Origin: Draconibacterium sp.
GTDB taxonomy: Bacteria > Bacteroidota > Bacteroidia > Bacteroidales > Prolixibacteraceae
NCBI GenBank assembly: GCA_027011835.1
Contig: JALUZN010000530.1
Span: 1-15,414 of the forward strand
Direction: 5' to 3'
DNA: 15,414 nt
The notes beneath the pieces were generated by a model that was not told where the DNA came from, made no database searches, and saw only the letters and a list, made by a program, of their open reading frames with translations. Below are positions 8,140 through 15,414 of this stretch, in pieces. A program made the position numbers and the translations under genes. Position 1 is the first letter of the stretch. Every line of letters begins with the position of its first letter.

Positions 8140-8409
8140 TTACTTACGTAAGTTCAATTCTTTAATAATCGAGCGGTAACGTTCGATGTCTTTTTTAATT
8201 AAATAGTCGAGTAAACTGCGGCGTTTACCAACTAGCTTAATTAATGCACGGCGTGTACCGTGGTCTTTTTTGTTCTCTTTTAGGTGCTCGGTCAAGTGGT
8301 TAATTCTAAACGTAAAAAGTGCAATCTGACCTTCTGCACTTCCGGTGTTTTCTTTGCTTTTACCATATTTGGCAAAAATCTCTTGTTTTTTCTCTGTCGA
8401 TAAATACAT
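8140..8409 (-). CDS. rpsO: 30S ribosomal protein S15
   Basis: The 89-aa protein has the normal S15 length. It binds 16S rRNA early in assembly of the small-subunit platform. Family signatures are visible throughout: TGSAEGQIALFTFRINHLTEHL near 22-43, KKDHGTRRALIKLVGKRRSLLDYL near 47-70, and the C-terminal RYRSIIKELNLRK. Its start lies about 75 nt downstream of the predicted transcription start, leaving a leader long enough for the autoregulation known for S15 in other bacteria, but I see no recognisable S15-binding element in it. It is transcribed divergently from acyP. Confidence 0.98.
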   Translation of the reverse strand: MYLSTEKKQEIFAKYGKSKENTGSAEGQIALFTFRINHLTEHLKENKKDHGTRRALIKLVGKRRSLLDYLIKKDIERYRSIIKELNLRK

Positions 8410-8490
8410 GTTAAAGAACTATTTATTTGTTATACAATGTTTAACCCGCAACATCGCGTTAGATTGAAACGGCTTAAAATTAATTGGGCG

Positions 8491-8521
8491 CAAAAGTAAG
8501 TAAAAGTTTTCGATTTACAAA
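8491..8521 (-). promoter_or_regulatory. rpsO promoter, full Bacteroidota consensus
   Basis: The -33 box TTTG (8521-8518) and the -7 box TACTTTTG (8498-8491) are separated by exactly 19 nt, matching TTTG-N19-TAnnTTTG. It is the best promoter match I found in the window and fits a strongly expressed ribosomal gene. Transcription would begin near 8485. Confidence 0.78.
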
Positions 8522-8623
8522 GCTCCAGAGAATGCGAAAATTGAATTGTTTCTTTTCTTCTTTCAGGAATGAATACAAACAATAATTATTCTCTCTGTTT
8601 AATCAATAATAGTTTCGATTCGC

Positions 8624-8631
8624 TATTTTTG
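8624..8631 (+). promoter_or_regulatory. Candidate -7 element of acyP with almost no leader
   Basis: TATTTTTG matches TAnnTTTG. Its last base is only 8 nt before the acyP ATG at 8640, so the transcript would have a leader of roughly 0-5 nt. A matching -33 box is not evident: the nearest GTTT at 8597-8600 is 23 nt away. Confidence 0.42.
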
Positions 8632-8639
8632 CTTTTATA

Positions 8640-8912
8640 ATGACTCAATACGAAATTAAAATAACAGGCCGGGTTCAGGGAGTAGGGTTCAGGTATTACA
8701 CGCAAAAGGTTGCCGGCGAACTGGGCTTAAAAGGCTGGGTGAGAAACCGGCCCGACCATTCGGTATTGGTTATGGTGCAGGGCAATGAAAAAGATATTGA
8801 AACGTTTGTCGACTATTTGAAAATTGGTCCTGCGCTTGCAAGGGTCGATAAAATATCGAAAGTTAAAATGGCTACGATGAATGAGTTCTCGCAATTTGAG
8901 GTGAAATATTAA
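8640..8912 (+). CDS. acyP: Acylphosphatase
   Basis: This small 90-aa cytosolic enzyme hydrolyses acyl phosphates such as acetyl phosphate or 1,3-bisphosphoglycerate to the carboxylate and phosphate. The signature GRVQGVGFR (10-18) supplies the phosphate loop and catalytic Arg18. GWVRNRPDHSV (32-42) supplies catalytic Asn36, with His at 40 where Gly is usual. The alpha/beta length and the C-terminal strand (SQFEVKY) are normal. The N-terminus is fixed because the first beta strand begins at residue 4. No Shine-Dalgarno is visible, and the only good -7 element lies immediately upstream. The decarboxylase gene begins 35 nt later on the same strand and may be co-transcribed. Confidence 0.96.
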   Translation: MTQYEIKITGRVQGVGFRYYTQKVAGELGLKGWVRNRPDHSVLVMVQGNEKDIETFVDYLKIGPALARVDKISKVKMATMNEFSQFEVKY

Positions 8913-8947
8913 TAGGACGGAGTGATGATAATTTGAACGTTAACTAA

Positions 8948-10135
8948 ATGAAGAAATTGGGAAAGCAAAACTTCCATATGACTACGGAAGAGTTTCGTAA
9001 AGAGGGGAAAAAGATAATTGACTGGATTGCCGATTATTACGAAGAGATTGAAAAATATCCGGTATTGTCGCAGGTAAAACCAGGCGATATAAAAGCGTTA
9101 TTACCCGAAAAAGCTCCGCAAAAAGGCGAGCCAACCGATGCTATGATAGGCGATATCGACCAAATAATTATGCCCGGAATTACCCATTGGCAGTCGCCCA
9201 ATTTTTACGCTTACTTTCCGGCAAATACATCGTTTCCCTCTATTTTAGGCGATTTAATCTCTTCGGGGCTGGGGGTGCAGGGAATGATTTGGGCAACCAG
9301 TCCGGCAGCAACCGAACTGGAAACTCGCGTTTTAGACTGGCTGGCAGACATGATGGGAATGCCGGAAAAATTTAAATCGACCTCCACCGGTGGAGGCGTT
9401 ATTCAGGACACTGCATCGACATCGGCATTAACAGCCATAATTGCTGCCCGCGAACGGGCTACAAAATTCGAATCGAATAAAAAAGGAGTTGTACAAAAAT
9501 TAACGGCTTACATTTCAACGCAAACCCACTCGTCGATTGAAAAGGCCATAAAAATTGCCGGAATAGGAACCGATAATTTGCGGTTGATTGAAGTTGATGA
9601 AACATTTGCCATGCGTACCGATTTGCTGGAAGAGCAAATAAAAAGAGACAAACAGTTGGGATTTACGCCCTTTTTTATTTGCGCTGCTATTGGAACAACC
9701 TCGTCGAATGCTGTCGACCCGGTACGTAAAATAGGTGAAATTTGCCGGCGCGAAAACTGCTGGTTGCACATCGATGCAGCAATGTCGGGCAGTGCAATGG
9801 TATGCCCCGAATTCAGACATTTTCAAGATGGAGTTGAGCTGGCCGACAGCTACTGTTTTAATCCACACAAGTGGATGTTTACCAATTTCGATTGCGATGT
9901 TTTTTGGGTGGCTAACCGCGAAGAATTGATAAATACATTTTCAATATTACCCGAATACCTTCGTAATCAGGCGACCGAGTCGGGCGAGGTTTTCGATTAC
10001 CGCGACTGGCACATTCAATTGGGGCGGCGGTTTCGTTCGCTAAAACTTTGGTTTGTAATTCGTCATTACGGAGTTGAAGGATTGCAACACCACATTCGTA
10101 AACATGTCGAAATGGCCAGGAAGTTTACAAAATAG
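8948..10135 (+). CDS. Group II PLP-dependent amino-acid decarboxylase, cut short by an in-frame TAG
   Basis: The 395-aa product belongs to the pyridoxal-phosphate decarboxylases that include aromatic-L-amino-acid decarboxylase, which convert amino acids to amines and CO2. Visible parts are the N-terminal family segment (EEFRKEGKKIIDWIADYYE, 14-32), the substrate loop ITHWQSPNFYAYFPA, the PLP-stacking His194 in THSS, HIDAAMSGSA with the PLP-binding Asp276, and NPHKW with the Schiff-base Lys308. The family is usually about 470-480 aa. Here TAG at 10133-10135 stops it early, yet the same frame continues for 84 codons with the missing C-terminal domain. TAG falls where relatives usually have a Trp or Leu (HVELAxEFxxW/L), so one base change explains it. 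The truncated protein keeps the PLP lysine but lacks the C-terminal domain and is probably inactive. The substrate (aromatic amino acid, possibly another) is undetermined. Confidence 0.9.
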   Translation: MKKLGKQNFHMTTEEFRKEGKKIIDWIADYYEEIEKYPVLSQVKPGDIKALLPEKAPQKGEPTDAMIGDIDQIIMPGITHWQSPNFYAYFPANTSFPSILGDLISSGLGVQGMIWATSPAATELETRVLDWLADMMGMPEKFKSTSTGGGVIQDTASTSALTAIIAARERATKFESNKKGVVQKLTAYISTQTHSSIEKAIKIAGIGTDNLRLIEVDETFAMRTDLLEEQIKRDKQLGFTPFFICAAIGTTSSNAVDPVRKIGEICRRENCWLHIDAAMSGSAMVCPEFRHFQDGVELADSYCFNPHKWMFTNFDCDVFWVANREELINTFSILPEYLRNQATESGEVFDYRDWHIQLGRRFRSLKLWFVIRHYGVEGLQHHIRKHVEMARKFTK

Positions 10136-10390
10136 GTAAGCGAATCGAATGATTTTTCACTCTTTGTTGAACCGCCATTTAATTTGGTCTGCTTTGTTCA
10201 TAATGCCGGTAACGATTTCAACATGAAACTGATGAATGCAATTAATAAAACGGGGAAGATATATTTTACCCACACAAAATTAAATGGGAAAATTGTATTG
10301 CGCATGAGTATCGGACAAACACACACCGAAGAGAAACATGTGGAAAATGCCTGGAAACTGATCCGGAAAACAGCAAAGGAATTGGGTTAA
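10136..10390 (+). pseudogene. C-terminal part of the decarboxylase beyond the in-frame TAG
   Basis: It is read in the same frame as the decarboxylase. The 84 codons encode VSESNDFSLF, PPFNLVCFVHNAGNDF, then THTKLNGKIVLRMSIG and the final HVENAWKLIRKTAKE helix. These are the standard C-terminal domain of group II decarboxylases, and there is no further stop or indel until TAA at 10388-10390. With the first part, the total is about 480 codons, the normal family length. The first Met in this piece (10223 region or an alternative GTC-flanked start near 10184) has no plausible separate promoter, so I treat it as the stranded end of the same gene rather than as an independent gene. Confidence 0.85.
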
Positions 10391-10495
10391 TGTTTGCATT
10401 CTCAACTAAAAATAACTTCTTTGTAAATCGTTTCTATTTTTATAAACAACATTTTTGTTCTTTCTTTGAATCCGTAAAATTTTAAACATATTGGT

Positions 10496-11361
10496 ATGAA
10501 AAAATTTCAGGTAATTTTCGTTCTTCTCTTTTTGTTTTTACAGCTTTTAAAACCGATAAACCAGCTTATTCTCTCTTCAATAAAAAAGGAAAAGAGGTGA
10601 AGTACTCGAAAATGATTAAAGAGATTGCCGATGCCGATATTGTATTGTTTGGCGAATACCATAATAACCCCATTTCGCACTGGTTAGAGTTAGAGGTAAC
10701 AAAAGATCTTTTTGAAATAAAAGGAGATAAACTTGTGCTGGGTGCCGAAATGTTCGAAAGCGATAACCAACTCATTCTCGATGAATATTTAGATAGTTTA
10801 ATTTCGCAAAAAAGTTTTGAGGCCGAAGCGCGTTTATGGCCCAATTACAAAACCGACTATAAACCGTTGATTGAGTTTGCCAATAAAAACCGGTTGAAAT
10901 TTGTTGCATCGAATGTTCCACGCCGTTACGCGTCGTTGGTAAATAAAAAAGGGTTCGAAGGATTGGAAGAACTTTCTGATGAAGCGAAAAAGTTAATTCC
11001 GCCGCTACCAATAAGGTACGATGGCGAGCTGGAATGTTATAAAAGTATGCTAACAATGATGGGGATGGGATCGTATGTAAACGAAAACTTTCCAAAAGCA
11101 CAAGCTATAAAAGATGCTACAATGGCGTATTTTATTCTGAAAAACTGGTCGGAAGGAAAACTATTGTTGCATTACGAAGGTGCATATCACTCAAATAATT
11201 TCGAAAGTATTTACTGGCATCTGAAACAGCAAAATCCGAAACTGAAGATTGTTACGTTAACAACCGTTTCGCAAGCCGACGTTTCTAAATTAAGCGAAGA
11301 AAATACAGGCACAGCCGACTATACAATTTGTGTTGTTGAGGATATGACAAGTACACGGTAA
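10496..11361 (+). CDS. ChaN family putative haem-binding protein, signal peptide out of frame
   Basis: The intact part (from 10597, 254 aa) matches the ChaN/DUF399 family, reported to bind haem in Campylobacter and related to the Tiki/EreA fold. Motifs include DIVLFGEYHNNPISHWLELE, LGAEMFES, WPNYKTDYKPL and HYEGAYHS. The family's mature start is legible further upstream in the same frame, from about 10540 (TAFKTDKPAYSLFNKKGKE), but no ATG exists in that frame. A signal peptide (MKKFQVIFVLLFLFLQ) starts at ATG 10496 in the frame that is offset by one base. One extra T in the run around 10528-10539 (CTTTTTGTTTTTA) would join them into about 288 aa, a normal length. As read, a ribosome starting at 10496 would stop at TGA 10598-10600, which overlaps GTG 10597. 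The protein is likely exported if the frame is really intact; no lipobox Cys is seen. The cause may be a mutation or a homopolymer sequencing error. Confidence 0.82.
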
Positions 11362-11418
11362 TTGTTTTATTCCTGTCTTGTGGTCTTGGTTCTAATTTCT
11401 TGATTCAAATTTTTAATA

Positions 11419-14106
11419 ATGAAACAATTATCGGTATTAATTCTAGTTACACTGCTATTTAGCAGTTTTGCTTTTGGCCAAAAACAGAGTAAAGAGAGTA
11501 AAAAAGAGCAGGCAAAATATTCGGGCAAATACGAGAAATCGACATTAAACGGGTCTGAACTTCCGGTAATGATGCCGTACAACCGGTGGATAAATCCTGC
11601 CGGCAAGCAAATTTATTTTGGTAATCACGAGTTAGAAAATCATGCCCTCGATTGTTCTGTTTCTCCCGATGGGAAATGGGTGGCAGTTGAGGGGCGCTAT
11701 TCAGTAGTTATCGTATCGGTTGCATCAAAAAAAATTGTCCATCAGTTTCCGCTAACAAACTACTTTGCCCAGGGAGGTGTAATGAACACGTTTTCGGGTA
11801 TTTTATGGCAAAAGTCCGATTCCGGATACGAACTGTTTTGGAGTGCCGCAGGCCGCGGCGGACTCGCATACGTTGTTGACGCAACCTGGGACAGCAGCGA
11901 AATAGCAGTGAAAAAAGTTTTTATGTTTGCTGCCGAAAAACCGGCTCCGTCGGCACTTCCCAACGAATTGGCCATCTCAACCGAAAAAGGGAAAACCTAC
12001 CTGTACATTGTTTTAAACGGAACAAATAAACTGTTAAAAACAAATATTTCGACCGGAGAAAATGTGTGGTCGGTGGAAACCGGAGTTGCACCTTACGGAG
12101 TAACCATTGCAAATGGTAAAATATATGTAACCAACTGGGCAGGTAGTGTGCCGTCGACCGACGATGAAAATGTGGCGGGTGTTCCGTGGGGCGCAGCAAA
12201 AGTCGACCCCAAAACCGGTGCTACACGCGAAGGAACCGTGTCGGTTTTTAATCCCGAAAATGGCAGTCTTATTTCTGAAATTTTAGTAGGACTTCATCCC
12301 AACGATATTGTATCAGACCACAACGGAAACTATGTTTATGTGGCAAATGCCAACAGCGATAATGTTTCGGTTATCGATACAAAAAACGATAAAGTTGTTG
12401 AACAAATTGAGGTGCGTGCCGGTGCCGAATTGCATTCGTTTATGGGCAGCTCGCCAAATGGGTTGGCACTCTCGGGCGATGGAACAGTTTTGTATGTTGC
12501 CAACGGAATGGACAATGCAGTTGCTGTTGTTGAGCTGGGTAAAAAAGCAGCTGAAAACGGAGTTGGGGAGAAGAGTATTGTAACCGGTTTTATCCCAACC
12601 GGAGCATATCCGGGTGCCGTTTGCAATGTAAACGACAAGGTGTTATTTGTTGCAAACATTGAAGCCGAAGGGGCGCGAATTCCGTTTATTGATAATAAAA
12701 CCGGAGTGATTTCGTATAACACGCACCACATGATGGCCTCGGTGTCTATAATTCCGGTTCCCAATAAAAAACGGTTAAAAAAATATTCGAAACAGGTGGT
12801 AAAATCGAATATGCTTTTCAGAACCGATTTGGCCAACGAGTTACCACGTAAAAATATTCAACCGGCACCGGTTCCGGCACGAATTGGCGAACCCTCGGTT
12901 TTTAAACATGTGGTATATATTATAAAAGAGAACAGAACGTACGATCAGGTTTTGGGCGATATGGAAAATGGCGACGGCGATGCATCGCTGTGTGTTTTTG
13001 GCCAAGAGGTTACGCCCAATATGCATAAATTAAGTGACGATTTTTTGTTGCTCGATAATTTCTATGCTTCGGGGAAATGTTCTGCCGAAGGACATCAGTG
13101 GACCGACATGGCCATGGTTCCCGATTATATTGAGAAGAATGTGCGGGCGTGGTTCCGCAGCTATCCGCATGTGCAAACCGATGCACTTGCTTATACAACA
13201 ACCGGTTTTATCTGGGACAATGCAAAGCGCCACGGGAAAAGTGTACGTATTTATGGCGAAGCGTGTATCCCGGTTTTCGATAATAGTTACACCTGGACAT
13301 CGATTTACGAAGACTTTAAAAACGGCAAGAAGTTTCAGTTTAAAAATAAAACAACCATTGCCCCGGTTAGAGAGATTCTGAGTGAGAATTATCCTGGTTA
13401 CGACAGCCATAAAATTACCGATGTTTTACGGGCAAAAACATTTATCGACGAATTAAAGGAGTACGAAAACCGCGAAGGCGATCAGTGGCCTGAGTTAATA
13501 ATTATTGCACTTCCTAACGACCATACTTCGGGCACTCGCCCCGGATTCCCTACTCCACGGGCGGCGGTTGCCGATAACGATGTGGCGCTTGGCCAAATTG
13601 TGGAGGCCATTTCGAAAAGCCGTTTCTGGAAAAACACTGCCGTGTTTATTACCGAAGACGATTCGCAGGCAGGATGGGATCATGTTTCGGCTTATCGTAC
13701 TGTGGGCACAATTATTAGTCCGTATTCGAAATTGAAAAAAACAGTTCACACCAATTATAATCAGGTGTCAATGTTTCGAACTATTGAGCAGATTTTGGGA
13801 ATTCCACCGCTTAATATTTTAGATGCTACTGCCATGCCAATGTTCGACTGCTTTACCAACAATGCTGATAACTCTGCATTCGAGGGCGTTCCAAACCGCA
13901 TTCCGTTAAACGAAATGAATAAAAATCTATCGAGTTTAAAAGGCGATGCTTTGTATTTTGCAAAACGTAGTTCCGAGCCACAATTCGAAAGAGTTGATGC
14001 CGGCGACGATGAGCTTTTTAATAGAATTATCTGGTTTGCTACAAAAGGAGACTTGCCTTATCCCGAGAAATTCAGCGGCAAAGACGACGATGACGACGAC
14101 GATTAA
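11419..14106 (+). CDS. Secreted bifunctional YncE-like beta-propeller / phosphoesterase protein
   Basis: The 895-aa protein has a signal peptide (1-20, ending FAFGQ). Its N-terminal half, about 60-470, is a beta-propeller of YVTN/YncE type, with repeats such as HPNDIVSDHNGNYVYVANANS (from 293) and PNGLALSGDGTVLYVANGMDN (from 346). Residues about 495-860 are a phosphoesterase domain of the alkaline-phosphatase-like/PF04185 kind: ENRTYDQVLGD (504-514), SAEGHQW (555-561), PNDHTSG (699-705) and EDDSQAGWDH (746-755) carry likely metal and catalytic residues. It is probably periplasmic or surface-located and hydrolyses phosphate esters; the substrate is unknown. There is no T9SS tail. It ends in GK followed by seven Asp, encoded by a (GAY)7 repeat. 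The gene starts 57 nt after the ChaN gene and may share its transcript; I see no clear TAnnTTTG in that gap. Confidence 0.92.
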   Translation: MKQLSVLILVTLLFSSFAFGQKQSKESKKEQAKYSGKYEKSTLNGSELPVMMPYNRWINPAGKQIYFGNHELENHALDCSVSPDGKWVAVEGRYSVVIVSVASKKIVHQFPLTNYFAQGGVMNTFSGILWQKSDSGYELFWSAAGRGGLAYVVDATWDSSEIAVKKVFMFAAEKPAPSALPNELAISTEKGKTYLYIVLNGTNKLLKTNISTGENVWSVETGVAPYGVTIANGKIYVTNWAGSVPSTDDENVAGVPWGAAKVDPKTGATREGTVSVFNPENGSLISEILVGLHPNDIVSDHNGNYVYVANANSDNVSVIDTKNDKVVEQIEVRAGAELHSFMGSSPNGLALSGDGTVLYVANGMDNAVAVVELGKKAAENGVGEKSIVTGFIPTGAYPGAVCNVNDKVLFVANIEAEGARIPFIDNKTGVISYNTHHMMASVSIIPVPNKKRLKKYSKQVVKSNMLFRTDLANELPRKNIQPAPVPARIGEPSVFKHVVYIIKENRTYDQVLGDMENGDGDASLCVFGQEVTPNMHKLSDDFLLLDNFYASGKCSAEGHQWTDMAMVPDYIEKNVRAWFRSYPHVQTDALAYTTTGFIWDNAKRHGKSVRIYGEACIPVFDNSYTWTSIYEDFKNGKKFQFKNKTTIAPVREILSENYPGYDSHKITDVLRAKTFIDELKEYENREGDQWPELIIIALPNDHTSGTRPGFPTPRAAVADNDVALGQIVEAISKSRFWKNTAVFITEDDSQAGWDHVSAYRTVGTIISPYSKLKKTVHTNYNQVSMFRTIEQILGIPPLNILDATAMPMFDCFTNNADNSAFEGVPNRIPLNEMNKNLSSLKGDALYFAKRSSEPQFERVDAGDDELFNRIIWFATKGDLPYPEKFSGKDDDDDDD
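14083..14103 (+). repeat. (GAY)7 trinucleotide run encoding a C-terminal poly-Asp tail
   Basis: Seven consecutive Asp codons (GAC/GAT mixture) lie directly before the TAA of the phosphoesterase gene. Changes in copy number would alter tail length without breaking the frame. The mixed codons argue against a highly slippery tract. Confidence 0.8.
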
Positions 14107-14116
14107 TTCGAATTGA

Positions 14117-14743
14117 TTACTTTTTGTAAAAATTCATTTCGTCTAAAAATTCCCACGTTTTTTGCGGAAGGAAATAGCGAACATCTTTTCCCTCTCGAAT
14201 TGCATTTCTGATAAACGATGAGGAAATCTCCATTAAAGGAACACCTTCGGCAATGGTAATATTTTTAGTGATTCTTGCTTTCGAACGGTCGAATCCGGGA
14301 CGCGGATAAACAATTATTCCGTAGTTCTCAATAATGGTTTCGTAATTTTTCCATTTATGAAAGTTCTCCAGATTATCGGAACCCATTAAAATACTGAAAT
14401 GATAATTTGGAAACTTTTCGTTTAAATAAGCCAAAGTATTAATGGTGTAACTTGGCTTTGGCAAGTCGAATTCTATATTCGATGTTCGTAACCGGTTGTC
14501 GTATTCAATGGCACGGTCGATTAACGCGATACGGTGATAATCGGGCAGTAAATTTGTTTTGTTTTTATGCGGGTTTTGCGGCGAAACCACAAACCAAAGT
14601 TGGTCGATGTTGGTATATTCAACTAAATAGTTGGCAATGGCCAAATGCCCGATATGAACCGGGTTAAACGAACCAAAATAGAGTCCTATTTTTTTCTCGA
14701 CTTGAGGTTTTTGTGTAAGTAAGTCGGTTACTAAATTGCTCAT
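14117..14743 (-). CDS. nadD: Nicotinate-nucleotide adenylyltransferase
   Basis: The 208-aa cytosolic enzyme joins nicotinate mononucleotide and ATP to give nicotinate adenine dinucleotide, a step of NAD synthesis. The nucleotidyltransferase motif GSFNPVHIGH is at 24-33, the pyridine-site segment SPQNPHK at 54-60, GSDNLENFHKW at 121-131, and the ATP-binding ISSSFIR at 173-179 (ISSTxIR in most relatives). It has about 15 residues before the first core strand, slightly longer than the minimal form; the Met at 14743 is the only good start. It follows gmk by 44 nt on the same strand, a pairing common in Bacteroidota. Its stop is 10 bp from the stop of the convergent phosphoesterase gene, with no room for a separate terminator hairpin on either side. 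Confidence 0.96.
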   Translation of the reverse strand: MSNLVTDLLTQKPQVEKKIGLYFGSFNPVHIGHLAIANYLVEYTNIDQLWFVVSPQNPHKNKTNLLPDYHRIALIDRAIEYDNRLRTSNIEFDLPKPSYTINTLAYLNEKFPNYHFSILMGSDNLENFHKWKNYETIIENYGIIVYPRPGFDRSKARITKNITIAEGVPLMEISSSFIRNAIREGKDVRYFLPQKTWEFLDEMNFYKK

Positions 14744-14787
14744 TTTGTAAATGTTCTAAATTTTAATTGTCGGAATAATTATTCAAA

Positions 14788-15369
14788 CTATTTTTCCAGA
14801 AACTCTTTGATGATTTTTTCAGCTTCGGCAATTGCTTTTTCCAGTTTATTGTTTACAAGAATAACATCGAACCGGTTGGCAAAACTTAATTCGTGCTCGG
14901 CTTTTGCAATACGCATTTCAACAACTTCATCGGTTTCGGTAGAACGACCTTTTAGCCGTTTTCTCAACTCTTCAACCGATGGCGGTTGTACGAAAATTGC
15001 GAGTGCCTCGTTTCCAAAATAGTTTTTAATGTTTAGCCCGCCAACCACGTCAACATCGAAAATTACATTTTTACCGGTTTTGCGAATACGTTCAACATCG
15101 CTTTTTAGCGTTCCGTATTTTATCCCTTTATAAACTTCTTCCCACTCTAAAAACTCATTGTTCTCTATCTTCTTCTGAAATTCATCTTCCGATAAAAAGT
15201 GGTAGTCTTTTGCGTTTGTTTCGTTGTGACGCGGTTTACGACTTGTTGCCGAGATAGAAAATTCCAACCCCGGAATTTGTTGTAAAAGGTGTTTTACAAG
15301 TGTAGTTTTCCCAGCCCCCGATGGCGCCGAAAATATAATTAGCTTGCCTTTTTGTTTGTTCTGAATCAT
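14788..15369 (-). CDS. gmk: Guanylate kinase
   Basis: The 193-aa cytosolic enzyme phosphorylates GMP to GDP using ATP. The P-loop SAPSGAGKTT is at 14-23, GMP-binding residues lie in SISATSRKPR (38-47) and in YGT at 85-87, and FDVDVVGG (104-111) is the Walker B region. Lid arginines occur in KGRST (about 140-144). The length is normal and all motifs are intact. It ends with TAG, whereas the other complete genes here end with TAA. The 45 bases upstream of its ATG run to the window edge. In one frame they are open and end in TAA directly before the ATG, but that stretch resembles no family I can name. Confidence 0.97.
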   Translation of the reverse strand: MIQNKQKGKLIIFSAPSGAGKTTLVKHLLQQIPGLEFSISATSRKPRHNETNAKDYHFLSEDEFQKKIENNEFLEWEEVYKGIKYGTLKSDVERIRKTGKNVIFDVDVVGGLNIKNYFGNEALAIFVQPPSVEELRKRLKGRSTETDEVVEMRIAKAEHELSFANRFDVILVNNKLEKAIAEAEKIIKEFLEK

Positions 15370-15414
15370 TTAAAACAAATTCTTATATTGAATGTGAATT
15401 TTATTGAATAATTC

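Noticed and set aside
8430..8465. Hairpin AACGCGATGTTGCGGGTT in the rpsO leader as an S15 autoregulatory site
   Set aside because: The stem is short with an internal mismatch and does not resemble a known S15-binding structure.
10133..10135. Genome-wide recoding of TAG as a sense codon
   Set aside because: gmk ends in TAG at 14788-14790 exactly where the family ends, so TAG acts as a stop in this genome.
10528..10545. Programmed -1 ribosomal frameshift joining the ChaN signal peptide to the mature frame
   Set aside because: The direction (-1) is right and the site is T-rich, but G TTT TTA and C TTT TTG are not X XXY YYZ heptamers, and I see no clear downstream stimulatory hairpin. A missing base is simpler.
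12336..12836. Minus-strand open frame of 166 codons inside the phosphoesterase gene
   Set aside because: It is antisense to well-defined beta-propeller repeats, with no start signals of its own.
14105..14114. Palindrome AATTCGAATT between the convergent genes as a bidirectional terminator
   Set aside because: It is too short and AT-rich, without a loop or T-tract.
15370..15414. End of an upstream gene (for example yicC) reading into gmk
   Set aside because: Two frames are open over only 45 bases, and neither resembles the usual YicC C-terminus.

Overview
The window looks like a chromosomal segment of a Bacteroidota bacterium, most likely in or near Bacteroidales/Marinilabiliales (phylum fairly sure, order is inference). 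The signs are a secreted protein with a type IX secretion (T9SS) C-terminal tail, promoters of the Bacteroidota form TTTG-N19-TAnnTTTG, weak or absent Shine-Dalgarno sequences, a Bacteroidales-type TPR lipoprotein and a YncE/phosphoesterase fusion. Most of it is core housekeeping DNA. I do not see a CRISPR array, insertion sequence, phage, RNA gene or defence system.

Left part, minus strand (1-8409): an AT-rich gene for a T9SS cargo protein (6-878), a 277-bp gap with one strong hairpin, an M20 dipeptidase (1156-2532), a TPR lipoprotein (2687-4441) with its own promoter and a clear terminator, a two-gene operon of an unrecognised CxxC membrane protein and a deoxynucleoside kinase (5656-4532), then rpsO and pnp (8409-5756). 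rpsO and pnp are each followed by an intrinsic terminator.

Middle, plus strand (8640-14106): acylphosphatase, a group II PLP-dependent amino-acid decarboxylase, a ChaN-family putative haem-binding protein, and a large secreted beta-propeller/phosphoesterase protein. Two of these genes carry lesions. The decarboxylase has one in-frame TAG at 10133-10135, followed by 84 codons of conserved C-terminal sequence in the same frame. The ChaN gene has its signal peptide in a different frame from the rest of the protein. They lie within about 400 bp of each other, so this stretch is either decaying or contains base-call errors.

Right edge, minus strand (14117-15369): gmk followed by nadD, convergent with the phosphoesterase gene and separated from it by only 10 bp.

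The most rewarding items are the amber-interrupted decarboxylase, the out-of-frame ChaN signal peptide, the unknown CxxC membrane protein coupled to a nucleoside kinase, and the nearly leaderless acylphosphatase promoter. None amounts to a demonstrated new system.
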